Positions 26,574 to 35,367 of a DNA stretch of 64,000 nt are shown here, one piece after another; the stretch's first letter is position 1; each line of letters starts with the position of its first letter. The notes under the pieces were generated by a model, which saw only the letters and a program-made list of their open reading frames with translations, was not told where the DNA came from and made no database searches. The translations under genes and the position numbers were made by a program. This stretch comes from Pseudalkalibacillus sp. SCS-8 (GTDB lineage: Bacteria > Bacillota > Bacilli > Bacillales > Fictibacillaceae), in the NCBI RefSeq assembly GCF_040126055.1, contig NZ_CP143541.1, positions 682,001 through 746,000 of the forward strand, given 5' to 3'.

Positions 26574-27968
26574 ATGAAGCGCGTTGTTATCATTGGCGGA
26601 GGGATCACTGGTCTTTCTGCCGCTTTTTCTTTACAAAATAAAATAGATGAAGAACAATTGCCAGCAAGTGTGACGCTTGTTGAAGCAAGTGAGCGGTTGG
26701 GTGGTAAGATTGAAACGATTCATCGCGATGGTTTCGTTATCGAAAGAGGACCAGACTCCTATTTAGGACGAAAGAAATCGATGACAAAGTTGATCGAGCA
26801 GCTAGGAATGGAAGATAATCTTGTTCATAACCATACTGGACAAGCCTATATCCTTCACGGCCGAAAGCTCCATCCTATGCCAGAAGGTGCGGTCATGGGG
26901 ATACCGACGAAGTTGACCCCATTTATTTCGAGTGGGCTTTTTTCTATGCGGGGTAAAGCCCGTGCAGGACTCGATCTCATTCTTCCAAAAAGTGATGCAC
27001 AAGGCGATCAGTCAGTAGGTGCTTTCTTTAAACGGAGGTTAGGGAATGAAGTGGTCGAAAACCTGATCGAACCGTTGTTATCAGGTATTTACGCAGGTAA
27101 CATCGATCGGATCAGTCTTCAATCGACTTTTCCTCAGTTCAAGAATATCGAGTCCGAGTATCGAAGCTTGATTCTTGGGATGAAACAGACACGTCCTCCG
27201 AAAAAGAAGAATCATTCATCCAAGGGTGTCTTCATGACATTGAAAACCGGTCTCTCTTCCTTAGTTGAAGAGCTTGAAAGAAATCTTGGAAAGCGAATGG
27301 AAATCAAGAAGGGGACGGCTGTTACTCATCTTCAAAAGGGAGAAAATGATTATTTGCTACAATTGGAGGACGGTTCCTCGATACAGGCAGATCAAGTGAT
27401 CGTCGCTGCTCCAGGAAGAAAAGCAGGCAGCTTCTTCAAGAAGGAAATTCGTGAGCGGATCGGAAACGTGCCAGCTACATCTGTAGCGACGATCGCGATG
27501 GCTTTTCCGGCTTCAGCAATCCCGCATGATCTGAACGGCACTGGTTTTGTCGTTTCCAAAAAGTCTCCCTATACGATTACAGCCTGTACATGGACCCATC
27601 AAAAGTGGCCTCATACGACCCCGACAGGCTCTGTCCTGTTACGGTGTTATGTCGGTCGGGAGCACGAGCAAGCGATTGTGGAGGAATCCGATGCGTTCAT
27701 CCTGTCTAAGGTGCTCGATGATTTAAATCAAATCATGGGCGTCCAAGGAAAGCCGGACTTTTATTATGTTACAAGATGGAGAAAGGCGATGCCTCAATAT
27801 ATCGTCGGACATCAAGAAAACATCGCGCATGTCCAATCATTGCTTGAAAAGGATTATCCAGGCGTCCAATTAATTGGCGCATCATTCGATGGAATCGGTC
27901 TGCCGGATTGTGTCGTAGCAGGAGAGAAAGCGGCAGAACGTGCCGTTAAGATGATCCGGACATGTTGA
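26574..27968 (+). CDS. hemY: Coproporphyrinogen III oxidase HemY/CgoX (FAD)
   Basis: Oxygen-dependent FAD flavoprotein that oxidises coproporphyrinogen III to coproporphyrin III. 464 residues; dinucleotide-binding GGGITGLSAA near the N-terminus, ERGPDSYLGRK substrate region and C-terminal GASFDGIGLPDCVVAGE FAD motif. ATG 26574 follows the hemH stop by two bases; the longer start at TTG 26568 overlaps the hemH stop. Last gene of the operon, ended by the terminator at 27993. Confidence 0.95.
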   Translation: MKRVVIIGGGITGLSAAFSLQNKIDEEQLPASVTLVEASERLGGKIETIHRDGFVIERGPDSYLGRKKSMTKLIEQLGMEDNLVHNHTGQAYILHGRKLHPMPEGAVMGIPTKLTPFISSGLFSMRGKARAGLDLILPKSDAQGDQSVGAFFKRRLGNEVVENLIEPLLSGIYAGNIDRISLQSTFPQFKNIESEYRSLILGMKQTRPPKKKNHSSKGVFMTLKTGLSSLVEELERNLGKRMEIKKGTAVTHLQKGENDYLLQLEDGSSIQADQVIVAAPGRKAGSFFKKEIRERIGNVPATSVATIAMAFPASAIPHDLNGTGFVVSKKSPYTITACTWTHQKWPHTTPTGSVLLRCYVGREHEQAIVEESDAFILSKVLDDLNQIMGVQGKPDFYYVTRWRKAMPQYIVGHQENIAHVQSLLEKDYPGVQLIGASFDGIGLPDCVVAGEKAAERAVKMIRTC

Positions 27969-27992
27969 AGATTAAATACACACGAAAGAGAA

Positions 27993-28059
27993 GGTTCCTC
28001 AACTCTTGCTGACATCCAATTGCTATACATTGGAGGCGAGCAGTTGAGGGACTTTTTTT
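27993..28059 (+). terminator. Terminator of hemEHY
   Basis: GGTTCCTCAACT..TTGCT pairs with AGCAGTTGAGGGAC, followed by seven T; a long imperfect stem. Confidence 0.85.
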
Positions 28060-28161
28060 GTGGAGGAGCTACTGAACAACTATAAGGAATGATGTAGTTC
28101 TGCTATAATGACAAATGGGAGATTTCGGACTATTGGAAGTCAGAATGCAGAGGGATAGTAG

Positions 28162-29406
28162 ATGTCAGAGCTTATTAGACCAATCTTTGTAAACGTTTCA
28201 ATTATCGTATCATTAACGTTCTTAGCAAACATGATTTTTCCTTTCAATCACAAGAGACCGAGAACATTGAAGGAGAATTTGTTTTTTGGACTGATTGGTT
28301 CGATTGCAGCGATTTTATGTATGATCTATCCCATCGAGGCTCTTCGATCCACGGTTTTTGATCTGAGGACGGTACCATTAATGGTGATTACACTCTATGC
28401 AGGACTGATTCCTGGGAGCATGTGTGCTTTGGTCATCATCCTCGCACGTCTATGGATCGGTGGAGAATATGCCTGGGTTGGTGTATTACTTACAATCATC
28501 GCGTTATTGACGGCTTTCAGTTATGCAAGTCTGTTCAGGGAAGCCTCGAAGAAATGGAAGCCCGCCCTGGTAGCAGGACTTTTATATTTCCTTTTCTATA
28601 TCATGATTATTAATATGTACGTCGATTTTCTACCTAATTCCTTTTATGTGGCGTACTTCGTCCCATTTTACATAACGTATTTTCTGGTTCTGTTTCTTAT
28701 TGACCGTTTGATTCAAATAAACATGCAGTTGGATGAAACGATTTATCTTGGAAAACTATCGATTCTTGGACAAATGGCTGCATCCATCGCTCATGAGATC
28801 CGTAATCCATTGACGACCGTAAGGGGAATGATCCAATTCATTTCCGACGATACCGAGGATCGCCAACTGAAACAATACGCTCCTCTCCTTATTGAGGAGA
28901 TGGATCGGAGCAACAAGATCATCTCTGATTATCTCGCTCTTATTAAACCGAATGAAATGACCTTGAATCAGATCAATTTGAAAAAAGTGGTTGAAGATAC
29001 CCTCGCTCTATTATCGCCTCTTGGTGTCTATCATAATGTCATCATCACCTCTGAAGTGAGTCATGACAAGTACGTAAAGGCGGATGAACATCATCTGAAG
29101 CAATGTCTGATCAATTTGATCAAAAATGGTATAGAAGCGATTGAAGAGGGTGGCACAATTTCCATCAAAGAAAAGCTCTCTTCACCCGGACATATCGACC
29201 TGATCATAACAGACGATGGAAAAGGGATGACAACAAAAGAATTGGAGCAGATCGGTCTACCGTTCTATACGACGAAAACAAAAGGGACGGGTTTAGGCAC
29301 AATGATCACGTACAAGCTGATACAGAATATGAAAGGCTCCATATTCTACAAGAGTTTTCCTGAAAAGGGAACCACTGTTACGTTAAGGCTCCCACTTATG
29401 AAATGA
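28162..29406 (+). CDS. Orphan sensor histidine kinase (KinB-like, 5TM-Lyt sensor)
   Basis: A 414-residue membrane kinase: six hydrophobic segments (residues about 8-185) of the 5TMR-LYT type, then HisKA with His211 (AASIAHEIRNPL), N box NLIKNGIEA, G1 DDGKGM and G2 GTGLGT, the latter typical of sporulation kinases. No response regulator is adjacent, so it is an orphan, as expected for a phosphorelay kinase feeding Spo0F. It most resembles B. subtilis KinB in architecture; I do not claim orthology. Confidence 0.82.
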   Translation: MSELIRPIFVNVSIIVSLTFLANMIFPFNHKRPRTLKENLFFGLIGSIAAILCMIYPIEALRSTVFDLRTVPLMVITLYAGLIPGSMCALVIILARLWIGGEYAWVGVLLTIIALLTAFSYASLFREASKKWKPALVAGLLYFLFYIMIINMYVDFLPNSFYVAYFVPFYITYFLVLFLIDRLIQINMQLDETIYLGKLSILGQMAASIAHEIRNPLTTVRGMIQFISDDTEDRQLKQYAPLLIEEMDRSNKIISDYLALIKPNEMTLNQINLKKVVEDTLALLSPLGVYHNVIITSEVSHDKYVKADEHHLKQCLINLIKNGIEAIEEGGTISIKEKLSSPGHIDLIITDDGKGMTTKELEQIGLPFYTTKTKGTGLGTMITYKLIQNMKGSIFYKSFPEKGTTVTLRLPLMK

Positions 29407-29417
29407 GGCTCAAATAT

Positions 29418-29472
29418 AAAAATCAGCTGACCAATGCACAATTTGATTGTGTTAGGTCAGCTGATTTTTATC
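29418..29472. terminator. Bidirectional terminator
   Basis: AAAAATCAGCTGACC / GGTCAGCTGATTTTT with an inner loop, between the kinase gene and the convergent PBP gene. Confidence 0.93.
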
Positions 29473-29475
29473 GGA

Positions 29476-32217
29476 TTAGTCGTCCCCTTTTTCTTCTGAA
29501 TCACCATCGTCATCTCCTGAACCAGATCCTGATTGATTTCCATCACCACTACCTGAACCACTTCCGCTCTTATTATCGGAGCCATCACTACCGGAGTCCC
29601 CGGAACCGGACCCGCCGGAGCCATCGCTTCCGGAATCACCGGAACCGGACCCGCCGGAGCCATCGCTTCCGGAATCACCGGAACCAGATCCGCCGGAGCC
29701 ATCGCTTCCGGAATCACCGGAACCGGACCCGTCGGAGCCATCGCCTCCGGAATCACCGGAACCGGAGTCACCAGAGCCATCGCCGCCGGAGTCACCCGAA
29801 CCGGAGTCACCAGAGCCATCGCCGCCGGAGTCACCGGAACCGGAGTCACCAGAGCCATCACCGCCGGAATCCCCGGAGCCGGAGTCACCAGAGCCATCGC
29901 CGCCGGAATCATCAGAGCCGGAATCTCCAGAACCATCGCCGCCGGAATCATCAGAGCCGGAATCTCCAGAACCATCGCCGCCGGAATCATCGGAGCCGGA
30001 ATCTCCAGAACCATCGCCACCGGAGTCACCCGAACCTGAATCCCCTGAGTTATCGGAGTCAGATCCATCGGATTCGTCATCTGAATCGGATTCTTTTTTA
30101 TCATCCGATTCTTGCTTCCGTTTCTTCTCTTTTTCTTTTTTCGAATCGTCATCTTTTCGTTCTTTTTTCTTATTGGAGTCATTCTTAGATTTATTTGTTT
30201 CTGGTTTATACGCACTTGGAATATCTGTACCTTTAACGAACAATTCCGTAATGATGCTTGAGGAAGGCGTATAACTGGATGCTTTTTGACCGTTACGTTT
30301 GTCGATTTTCACCTCTTTAACGGTGGATGGCTTTTCAAAATCCTTTACGTCTTGACCTTTTGAGACATGTTCCATAATGGATTTGAAAAGAAGCTTGGAT
30401 ATCTTCGAATCTTCCTTGGTCACATATTGTTCTGTGGTTGTTTTCTCGTATCCTGTCCAGACTGCTGCCGTATATTGGGTTGTATAGCCCACAAACCAGG
30501 CATCCATCGATCCATCTTCAACGCCTTCAGGAGGGTTTGTCGTGCCTGTCTTACCAGCTACAGGCAAACCTTCAATGTTTGCTAGAGTACCCGTTCCTTC
30601 TCGAAGGACATCCTTCAACATATCTGTAATCATGTATGCTGTATATTGATTCATGACTTCCTTCGGTTCTGATTTGAACGTTTTGGTTTCGCCATTCGGA
30701 TATTCGATTTTCTTCAACGTATAAGGTTTATTGTATACGCCTTTGTTTCCGAACGCCGCGTAGGCACCTGCCATATGGAGAGGGGATACGCCACTTTCAA
30801 AGCCACCGATCGCATAAGCAGGGTAGGCGTGGTCAACAGGGACACCAAGCTGGTTTGCGAATTTTACAGCTCGATCGCCTCCGATTTCCATGAACGTTTT
30901 GATTGCTGGGATGTTATAGGAATGGATGAGCGCTTCCCTCATCGATACCATACCATGGAATTCCTCATCCCAGTTCTGAAATTCCTTTCCGTCGATTTCC
31001 AGCTCTTCATCTTCAATCTGGTGATACGTCGACCATTTTTCGTATTCAATAGCTGGAGCATAATCCAGTATGGGCTTGATCGTTGAACCAGGTTGGCGCT
31101 TAATATCCGTTGCATAGTTGAAGCCACGCTTGACTTGTTCACCCTCGGACTTGCGGTTTCCTCCGATTGCACGAATCGCACCTGTTTTCGTATCCAATAA
31201 AACGATCCCTGCTTTGAATTGATCATTAGGGTATGGAATCTGTTCATTCTCTTCAAGCATTTTCTCTGTGAAGGCTTGTGCGTCTGGATCTAGGGTTGTA
31301 TAAATTTTCAATCCACCAGTATAGAGCTGGTCTTCTTGAATACCCTTTGCTGTAAGTTCTTCGATGACATGATCGATGAACGATTGATAGATCGGTTCCT
31401 CTGAAGGCGTGTAAAGGAGGTTTTCCAGTTTTGTAGCTTCTGCTTTCTTTTCTTCCTTTTTCGAAATGAACCCATGCTTTTCCATGAGAGATAGGACAAT
31501 ATTACGGCGTTCAAGAGCTTTGTCAGGATATTTCTTAGGGTCATAACCGCTTGGGCGTTGAGGGAGGCCCGCAAGCAATGCTGCTTCTGCAATGGTAAGT
31601 TCATCGACACGTTTATTGAAATACACGTCAGCTGCTGCACCTATCCCATAAGCACCATTACCGAAATAAATTTTGTTCAGATACATTTCGAGAATTTCGT
31701 CTTTTGTATATTTGCGTTCCATTTTAATAGAAAGGTAAGCTTCTTGGATCTTCCGTTTGATCGTTTTTTCAGGGGATAAATATGTATTCTTCACAACCTG
31801 CTGGGTGATCGTACTTCCACCCTCTGCTCCCCAACCTTCTTTAATATTCGCGAGTGCAGCACCAGCAATCCGTTTAATGTCGATGCCGCTATGTTCGTGA
31901 AAACGAGCATCCTCTACGGCAATGAATGCTTTTTTTACATGCTCAGGTACATCTTCAATCTGCACCGGGATCCGATGTTCACTCCCAGCCAAATCTGCAA
32001 TCTTTTCTCCGTTCATATCATAGATTGCCGACGAATGTGCATTCTTCAGCTGTTCCTCGGATAAATTTGGTGCATCTTGTATGAAAGCGAATCCTGTCAC
32101 TCCACCAGTTACGAGTATCATTAAAAAGACTAAGAACGTTGCCAGGACAACCTTTATATAGCCGCCTTGTCTACTTGTGTTCTTAGATGTATCTGGATTT
32201 TTCGTTTTCTTTTTCAT
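29476..32217 (-). CDS. Class A penicillin-binding protein with long Gly/Ser/Asp repeat tail
   Basis: A 913-residue PBP1A-type enzyme. Anchor at about residues 20-45; GT51 with Glu102 (VEDARF) and GGSTITQQVVKN; transpeptidase with Ser378 (GSTIK), SYN (433-435) and Lys556 (KTGT). A Lys/Asp/Glu-rich linker (about 660-720) leads to 12 tandem 13-residue repeats (724-879, consensus SGDSGSxDSGGDG). Such low-complexity tails occur in PBP1 of Bacilli but this one is long and regular. AGAGGGG is 9 bases before the ATG at 32217; the ORF extends 35 codons upstream without a ribosome site. Confidence 0.9.
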   Translation of the reverse strand: MKKKTKNPDTSKNTSRQGGYIKVVLATFLVFLMILVTGGVTGFAFIQDAPNLSEEQLKNAHSSAIYDMNGEKIADLAGSEHRIPVQIEDVPEHVKKAFIAVEDARFHEHSGIDIKRIAGAALANIKEGWGAEGGSTITQQVVKNTYLSPEKTIKRKIQEAYLSIKMERKYTKDEILEMYLNKIYFGNGAYGIGAAADVYFNKRVDELTIAEAALLAGLPQRPSGYDPKKYPDKALERRNIVLSLMEKHGFISKKEEKKAEATKLENLLYTPSEEPIYQSFIDHVIEELTAKGIQEDQLYTGGLKIYTTLDPDAQAFTEKMLEENEQIPYPNDQFKAGIVLLDTKTGAIRAIGGNRKSEGEQVKRGFNYATDIKRQPGSTIKPILDYAPAIEYEKWSTYHQIEDEELEIDGKEFQNWDEEFHGMVSMREALIHSYNIPAIKTFMEIGGDRAVKFANQLGVPVDHAYPAYAIGGFESGVSPLHMAGAYAAFGNKGVYNKPYTLKKIEYPNGETKTFKSEPKEVMNQYTAYMITDMLKDVLREGTGTLANIEGLPVAGKTGTTNPPEGVEDGSMDAWFVGYTTQYTAAVWTGYEKTTTEQYVTKEDSKISKLLFKSIMEHVSKGQDVKDFEKPSTVKEVKIDKRNGQKASSYTPSSSIITELFVKGTDIPSAYKPETNKSKNDSNKKKERKDDDSKKEKEKKRKQESDDKKESDSDDESDGSDSDNSGDSGSGDSGGDGSGDSGSDDSGGDGSGDSGSDDSGGDGSGDSGSDDSGGDGSGDSGSGDSGGDGSGDSGSGDSGGDGSGDSGSGDSGGDGSGDSGSGDSGGDGSDGSGSGDSGSDGSGGSGSGDSGSDGSGGSGSGDSGSDGSGGSGSGDSGSDGSDNKSGSGSGSGDGNQSGSGSGDDDGDSEEKGDD
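29581..30048 (-). repeat. 39-bp coding minisatellite, 12 units
   Basis: Twelve in-frame units of 39 bp (13 codons) encoding Ser/Gly/Asp blocks. Units 2-4 carry SDD, 5-8 SGD and 9-12 SGG/GSD variants, showing block-wise homogenisation. Because of the biased repeat all of several other frames are open here, which gives long antisense shadow ORFs. Confidence 0.93.
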
Positions 32218-32323
32218 CAGACTCAACCCCTCTTTATACTTCGACATATTTTCAATTGAAAAGTACCCGCGAAAACCCTTTTGTAAACATGGATAAGCAG
32301 TTTGCTTGATTTTAATGGTCATG

Positions 32324-32348
32324 GTTTATTTAATAGAACAGAGGGTAT
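32324..32348 (+). promoter_or_regulatory. Sigma-B promoter of the osmoprotectant importer
   Basis: GTTTAT, 13 bases, GGGTAT: one mismatch in the -35 and a perfect -10. It lies 50 bases upstream of the ATG at 32398. Confidence 0.7.
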
Positions 32349-32397
32349 TCTAAGATGGCGGTAGTAAAAAAGACGCAAGTATAAAGGGGGGAAAGCA

Positions 32398-33516
32398 ATG
32401 ATTGAATTCAAGCAAGTGAATAAAACTTTTGCTGATGGTTTTCAAGCTTTGAAGAATATCAATCTACATGTACATAAAGGGGAGCTCGTGACGTTGATTG
32501 GTCCAAGTGGATGCGGCAAGACGACAACGATGAAGATGATCAATCGTCTTTTGGAGCCAAGCAGCGGAGAAATCTTGGTAGATGGAGAGAATATCAAGAA
32601 TCATAATCCTGTCGAGCTTAGAAGAAATATTGGGTATGTCATCCAACAGATCGGTCTTTTCCCACATATGACGATAGAGGATAATGTCGCACTTGTCCCG
32701 AAGCTCAAGGGCTGGTCGAAACAAAAATATATGAAGCGGGTCGACGAATTATTGGACCTGGTCGGATTAGAACCGGATGTGTTTAAGAAAAGATATCCCT
32801 CTGAATTGAGTGGAGGACAGCAACAACGGATCGGCGTCATCCGAGCACTGGCAGCAGAACCGCCTGTCGTTCTAATGGACGAACCCTTCAGTGCCCTGGA
32901 TCCGATCAGCCGAGAGCAGCTGCAGGATGAATTGGTTGCGCTTCAAGACAGCATCCAGAAGACCATCGTATTCGTGACCCATGATATGGATGAAGCGCTT
33001 AAGATTGCCGATCGAATTGCGATCATGAATCAAGGTGAAATTGTCCAACTGGACACACCTGACCAAATCCTAAGACATCCAAAAAATCAGTTCGTAGAAG
33101 ACTTCATCGGGGAAGAACGGATGAACAAAGAAACGGATATGAAGACTGCGAAAATGCTGATGATGGCGAAGGTTGCGACTGTGAAAGCCAATCGTGGACT
33201 TGCGGAAGCCTTGAAGATCATGAAAGGGTACACCGTGGATAGCTTGATGGTGACCAATAGTAGTGGCGAATTAGAAGGCGTCTTGGAGCTTGTCGATCTC
33301 GAAGAACATTATGGTGATGAAACTCGGAAGGTGAAGGACATCATGAATGAGGTGAAACATCCAGTAAAGACTGAGACACCTTATACAGAGATTGCTGAAA
33401 TTTTCGCCAAGCATGATATTAAAACCATTCCTGTTGTTGATGATGGAAAACTCGTCGGTCTCATTACTCGATCGAGCATGATGCGAGGACTTGCGGGGAT
33501 GAAACAGACCGTGTAG
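32398..33516 (+). CDS. Osmoprotectant ABC transporter ATP-binding protein (OpuCA-like)
   Basis: A 372-residue ABC ATPase of the glycine betaine/carnitine/choline (OpuBA/OpuCA) type: Walker A GPSGCGKTTT (about 35-44), signature LSGGQQQRIGV, Walker B VVLMDEPFSALD, then two CBS domains in the C-terminal third (about 250-370). CBS domains in this family sense ionic strength or c-di-AMP. First of three genes; GGGGGG precedes the ATG. The sigma-B-type promoter fits osmotic-stress induction. Confidence 0.9.
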   Translation: MIEFKQVNKTFADGFQALKNINLHVHKGELVTLIGPSGCGKTTTMKMINRLLEPSSGEILVDGENIKNHNPVELRRNIGYVIQQIGLFPHMTIEDNVALVPKLKGWSKQKYMKRVDELLDLVGLEPDVFKKRYPSELSGGQQQRIGVIRALAAEPPVVLMDEPFSALDPISREQLQDELVALQDSIQKTIVFVTHDMDEALKIADRIAIMNQGEIVQLDTPDQILRHPKNQFVEDFIGEERMNKETDMKTAKMLMMAKVATVKANRGLAEALKIMKGYTVDSLMVTNSSGELEGVLELVDLEEHYGDETRKVKDIMNEVKHPVKTETPYTEIAEIFAKHDIKTIPVVDDGKLVGLITRSSMMRGLAGMKQTV

Positions 33517-33531
33517 AAAGGGGGAGATGTA

Positions 33532-34182
33532 GTGGATTGGAATAAAGTCATAGATACGTTCATACTAAGATGGCCGACAATACTCGAAGCAATGCAGGAG
33601 CACTTGTATCTTTCCTTTATCTCGATCTTGTTCGGCATATTGATTTCTGTACCATTAGGCATTTTCATATCACGATTGAAGAAAATCGCTGAATTTGTAA
33701 TCGGTGTCACGGCCGTATTCCAAACGATTCCCAGCCTGGCATTATTCGGTTTCTTGCTTCCTGTGTTAGGTATTGGAAGTAAACCAGCGATTATTGCACT
33801 GATGGTCTATGCATTATTACCGATATTAAGAAATACATATACCGGAATTGTCGGAGTGGATGATGCTTTGATCCAGGCCGGCAAAGGGATGGGCATGACC
33901 TCGGCTCAAATCCTTTGGAAAATTGAACTTCCTCTCGCATTACCGGTCATCATGGCAGGAATCAGGACCGCTACTGTCTTGACGATCGGGGTCGCCACAC
34001 TGGCAACCTTCATCGGTGCAGGTGGTCTGGGCGATATCATCTATCGAGGACTTAGTACATTGAATAATGAATTGGTGTTGGCAGGAGCTGTTCCCGCCGC
34101 GTTATTGGCAATCTTCTTCGATTCAATCTTGAAAGTGATTGAGCGGATTGCGACACCTAAAGGACTTAAAAAAACCGACTAG
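33532..34182 (+). CDS. Osmoprotectant ABC transporter permease (OpuCB-like)
   Basis: A 216-residue permease with about five to six membrane helices and the EAA-like motif GKGMGMTSAQILWKIELPLALP. It has the usual length for OpuCB/OpuCD permeases. GTG start at 33532 after AAGGGGGAG. In OpuC systems two permease genes flank the binding-protein gene; here only this one is present. Confidence 0.88.
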   Translation: MDWNKVIDTFILRWPTILEAMQEHLYLSFISILFGILISVPLGIFISRLKKIAEFVIGVTAVFQTIPSLALFGFLLPVLGIGSKPAIIALMVYALLPILRNTYTGIVGVDDALIQAGKGMGMTSAQILWKIELPLALPVIMAGIRTATVLTIGVATLATFIGAGGLGDIIYRGLSTLNNELVLAGAVPAALLAIFFDSILKVIERIATPKGLKKTD

Positions 34183-34191
34183 GAGGCAGTT

Positions 34192-35091
34192 ATGTTAAAG
34201 AAAACGCTTATACCCCTATTAACGTTGATGCTATTGATTGCTGGATGTGGAGGAGCTGACGGAGATGGAGGCGACACGCTCGTCATTTCAGGTAAGAAGT
34301 GGACCGAGCAATACATCCTACCTCATCTTCTTGCTGAATACATCAAAGGGAATACCGATTATGATGTGAAAGTGAAAGAAGGTCTAGGAGAAGTTGATGT
34401 TTTGACGAAAGCGATGCAGAACGGTGATATCGATATGTACGTGGAATATTCAGGAACAGGATATCTCGCTGTGTTGAAAAGAGAATATAACCCGGACCAG
34501 ACTGCTGAAGAAATTTATGAAGCAACGAAAGAAGGCTATAAGGAAGAAATGGATCTCGTTTGGCTTTCACCGCTAGGGTTCGAGAACAACTACGCTCTTG
34601 CAATGACTGAAGAAACGTACAAGGAGGTTGGTGCTGAAACGACTTCCGAGTTGGCGGAAAAGTCCAGTGAACTCGTCTTCGCTGCACCACCTGAATTTTA
34701 TGAAAGACCAGACGGATTTGATCCATATGCAGAAAAATACGGTTTCAATTTTAAGAGCAAGGAAAGCCTTGACCCGAACTTGATGTATCGAGCTGTAAAG
34801 GACGGAGAGGTTGACCTGATCACTGCATTTACAACTGATGGACGTATCCCGCGCTTCAATTTAAAAACGGTTGAGGATGATAAGAACTTCTTCCCGCCAT
34901 ATTATGCTGCACCAGTCATTCGACAGGAAGCATTGGACAAGTTCCCTGAAATCGAAAAGGTGATGAAAGAGTTGGAAGGAAAAATCTCCTCTGAGGAAAT
35001 GGCACAGATGAATGCAAAAGTCGATATCGACAATATGGAACCAAAGCAAGTTGCGATTGAATTTCTTAAAGAAAAAGGCTTGATTGACTAA
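34192..35091 (+). CDS. Osmoprotectant-binding lipoprotein (OpuCC-like)
   Basis: A 299-residue substrate-binding lipoprotein of the OpuAC/OpuCC group: lipobox LIAGC (Cys19), then GKKWTEQYILPHLLAEY and VEYSGTGYLA, a typical ligand-cage region of quaternary-ammonium binders. It should deliver glycine betaine, carnitine or choline to the permease. AGGAGG before ATG 34192; last gene of the operon, ended by the terminator at 35106. Confidence 0.88.
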   Translation: MLKKTLIPLLTLMLLIAGCGGADGDGGDTLVISGKKWTEQYILPHLLAEYIKGNTDYDVKVKEGLGEVDVLTKAMQNGDIDMYVEYSGTGYLAVLKREYNPDQTAEEIYEATKEGYKEEMDLVWLSPLGFENNYALAMTEETYKEVGAETTSELAEKSSELVFAAPPEFYERPDGFDPYAEKYGFNFKSKESLDPNLMYRAVKDGEVDLITAFTTDGRIPRFNLKTVEDDKNFFPPYYAAPVIRQEALDKFPEIEKVMKELEGKISSEEMAQMNAKVDIDNMEPKQVAIEFLKEKGLID

Positions 35092-35105
35092 TCATCGATA
35101 GCGTG

Positions 35106-35138
35106 AGCCCCCTGAATATACTTTCAGGGGGCTTTTTT
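35106..35138 (+). terminator. Terminator of the osmoprotectant operon
   Basis: AGCCCCCTGAA / TTCAGGGGGCT followed by a T run. Confidence 0.93.
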
Positions 35139-35367
35139 CTATGAAGTATGAGGTAGTTTCTATTGGCCAGTTTTTATCGAGGACCTATTTATAATAGAAG
35201 GAACTAAGTATTTTATCGTATAGGATATATCGTTGGTACTAGGTTTTTCGTGTTTGGACCTACTTAAAATATGTGTCGAAGGCTTGATTGTTATCAGCTT
35301 GCTTTTCCTTGAAAATGGGAATTGTAAGAAAAGTTAGACATTAGACAACTTTGGGGAGGAAACGAAC

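Noticed and set aside
29403-30215. Long plus-strand and alternative minus-strand ORFs over the PBP tail (Arg/His-rich and Pro/Ala-rich products)
   Set aside because: They are frame shadows of the 39-bp minisatellite; they have no ribosome site and encode only low-complexity sequence.
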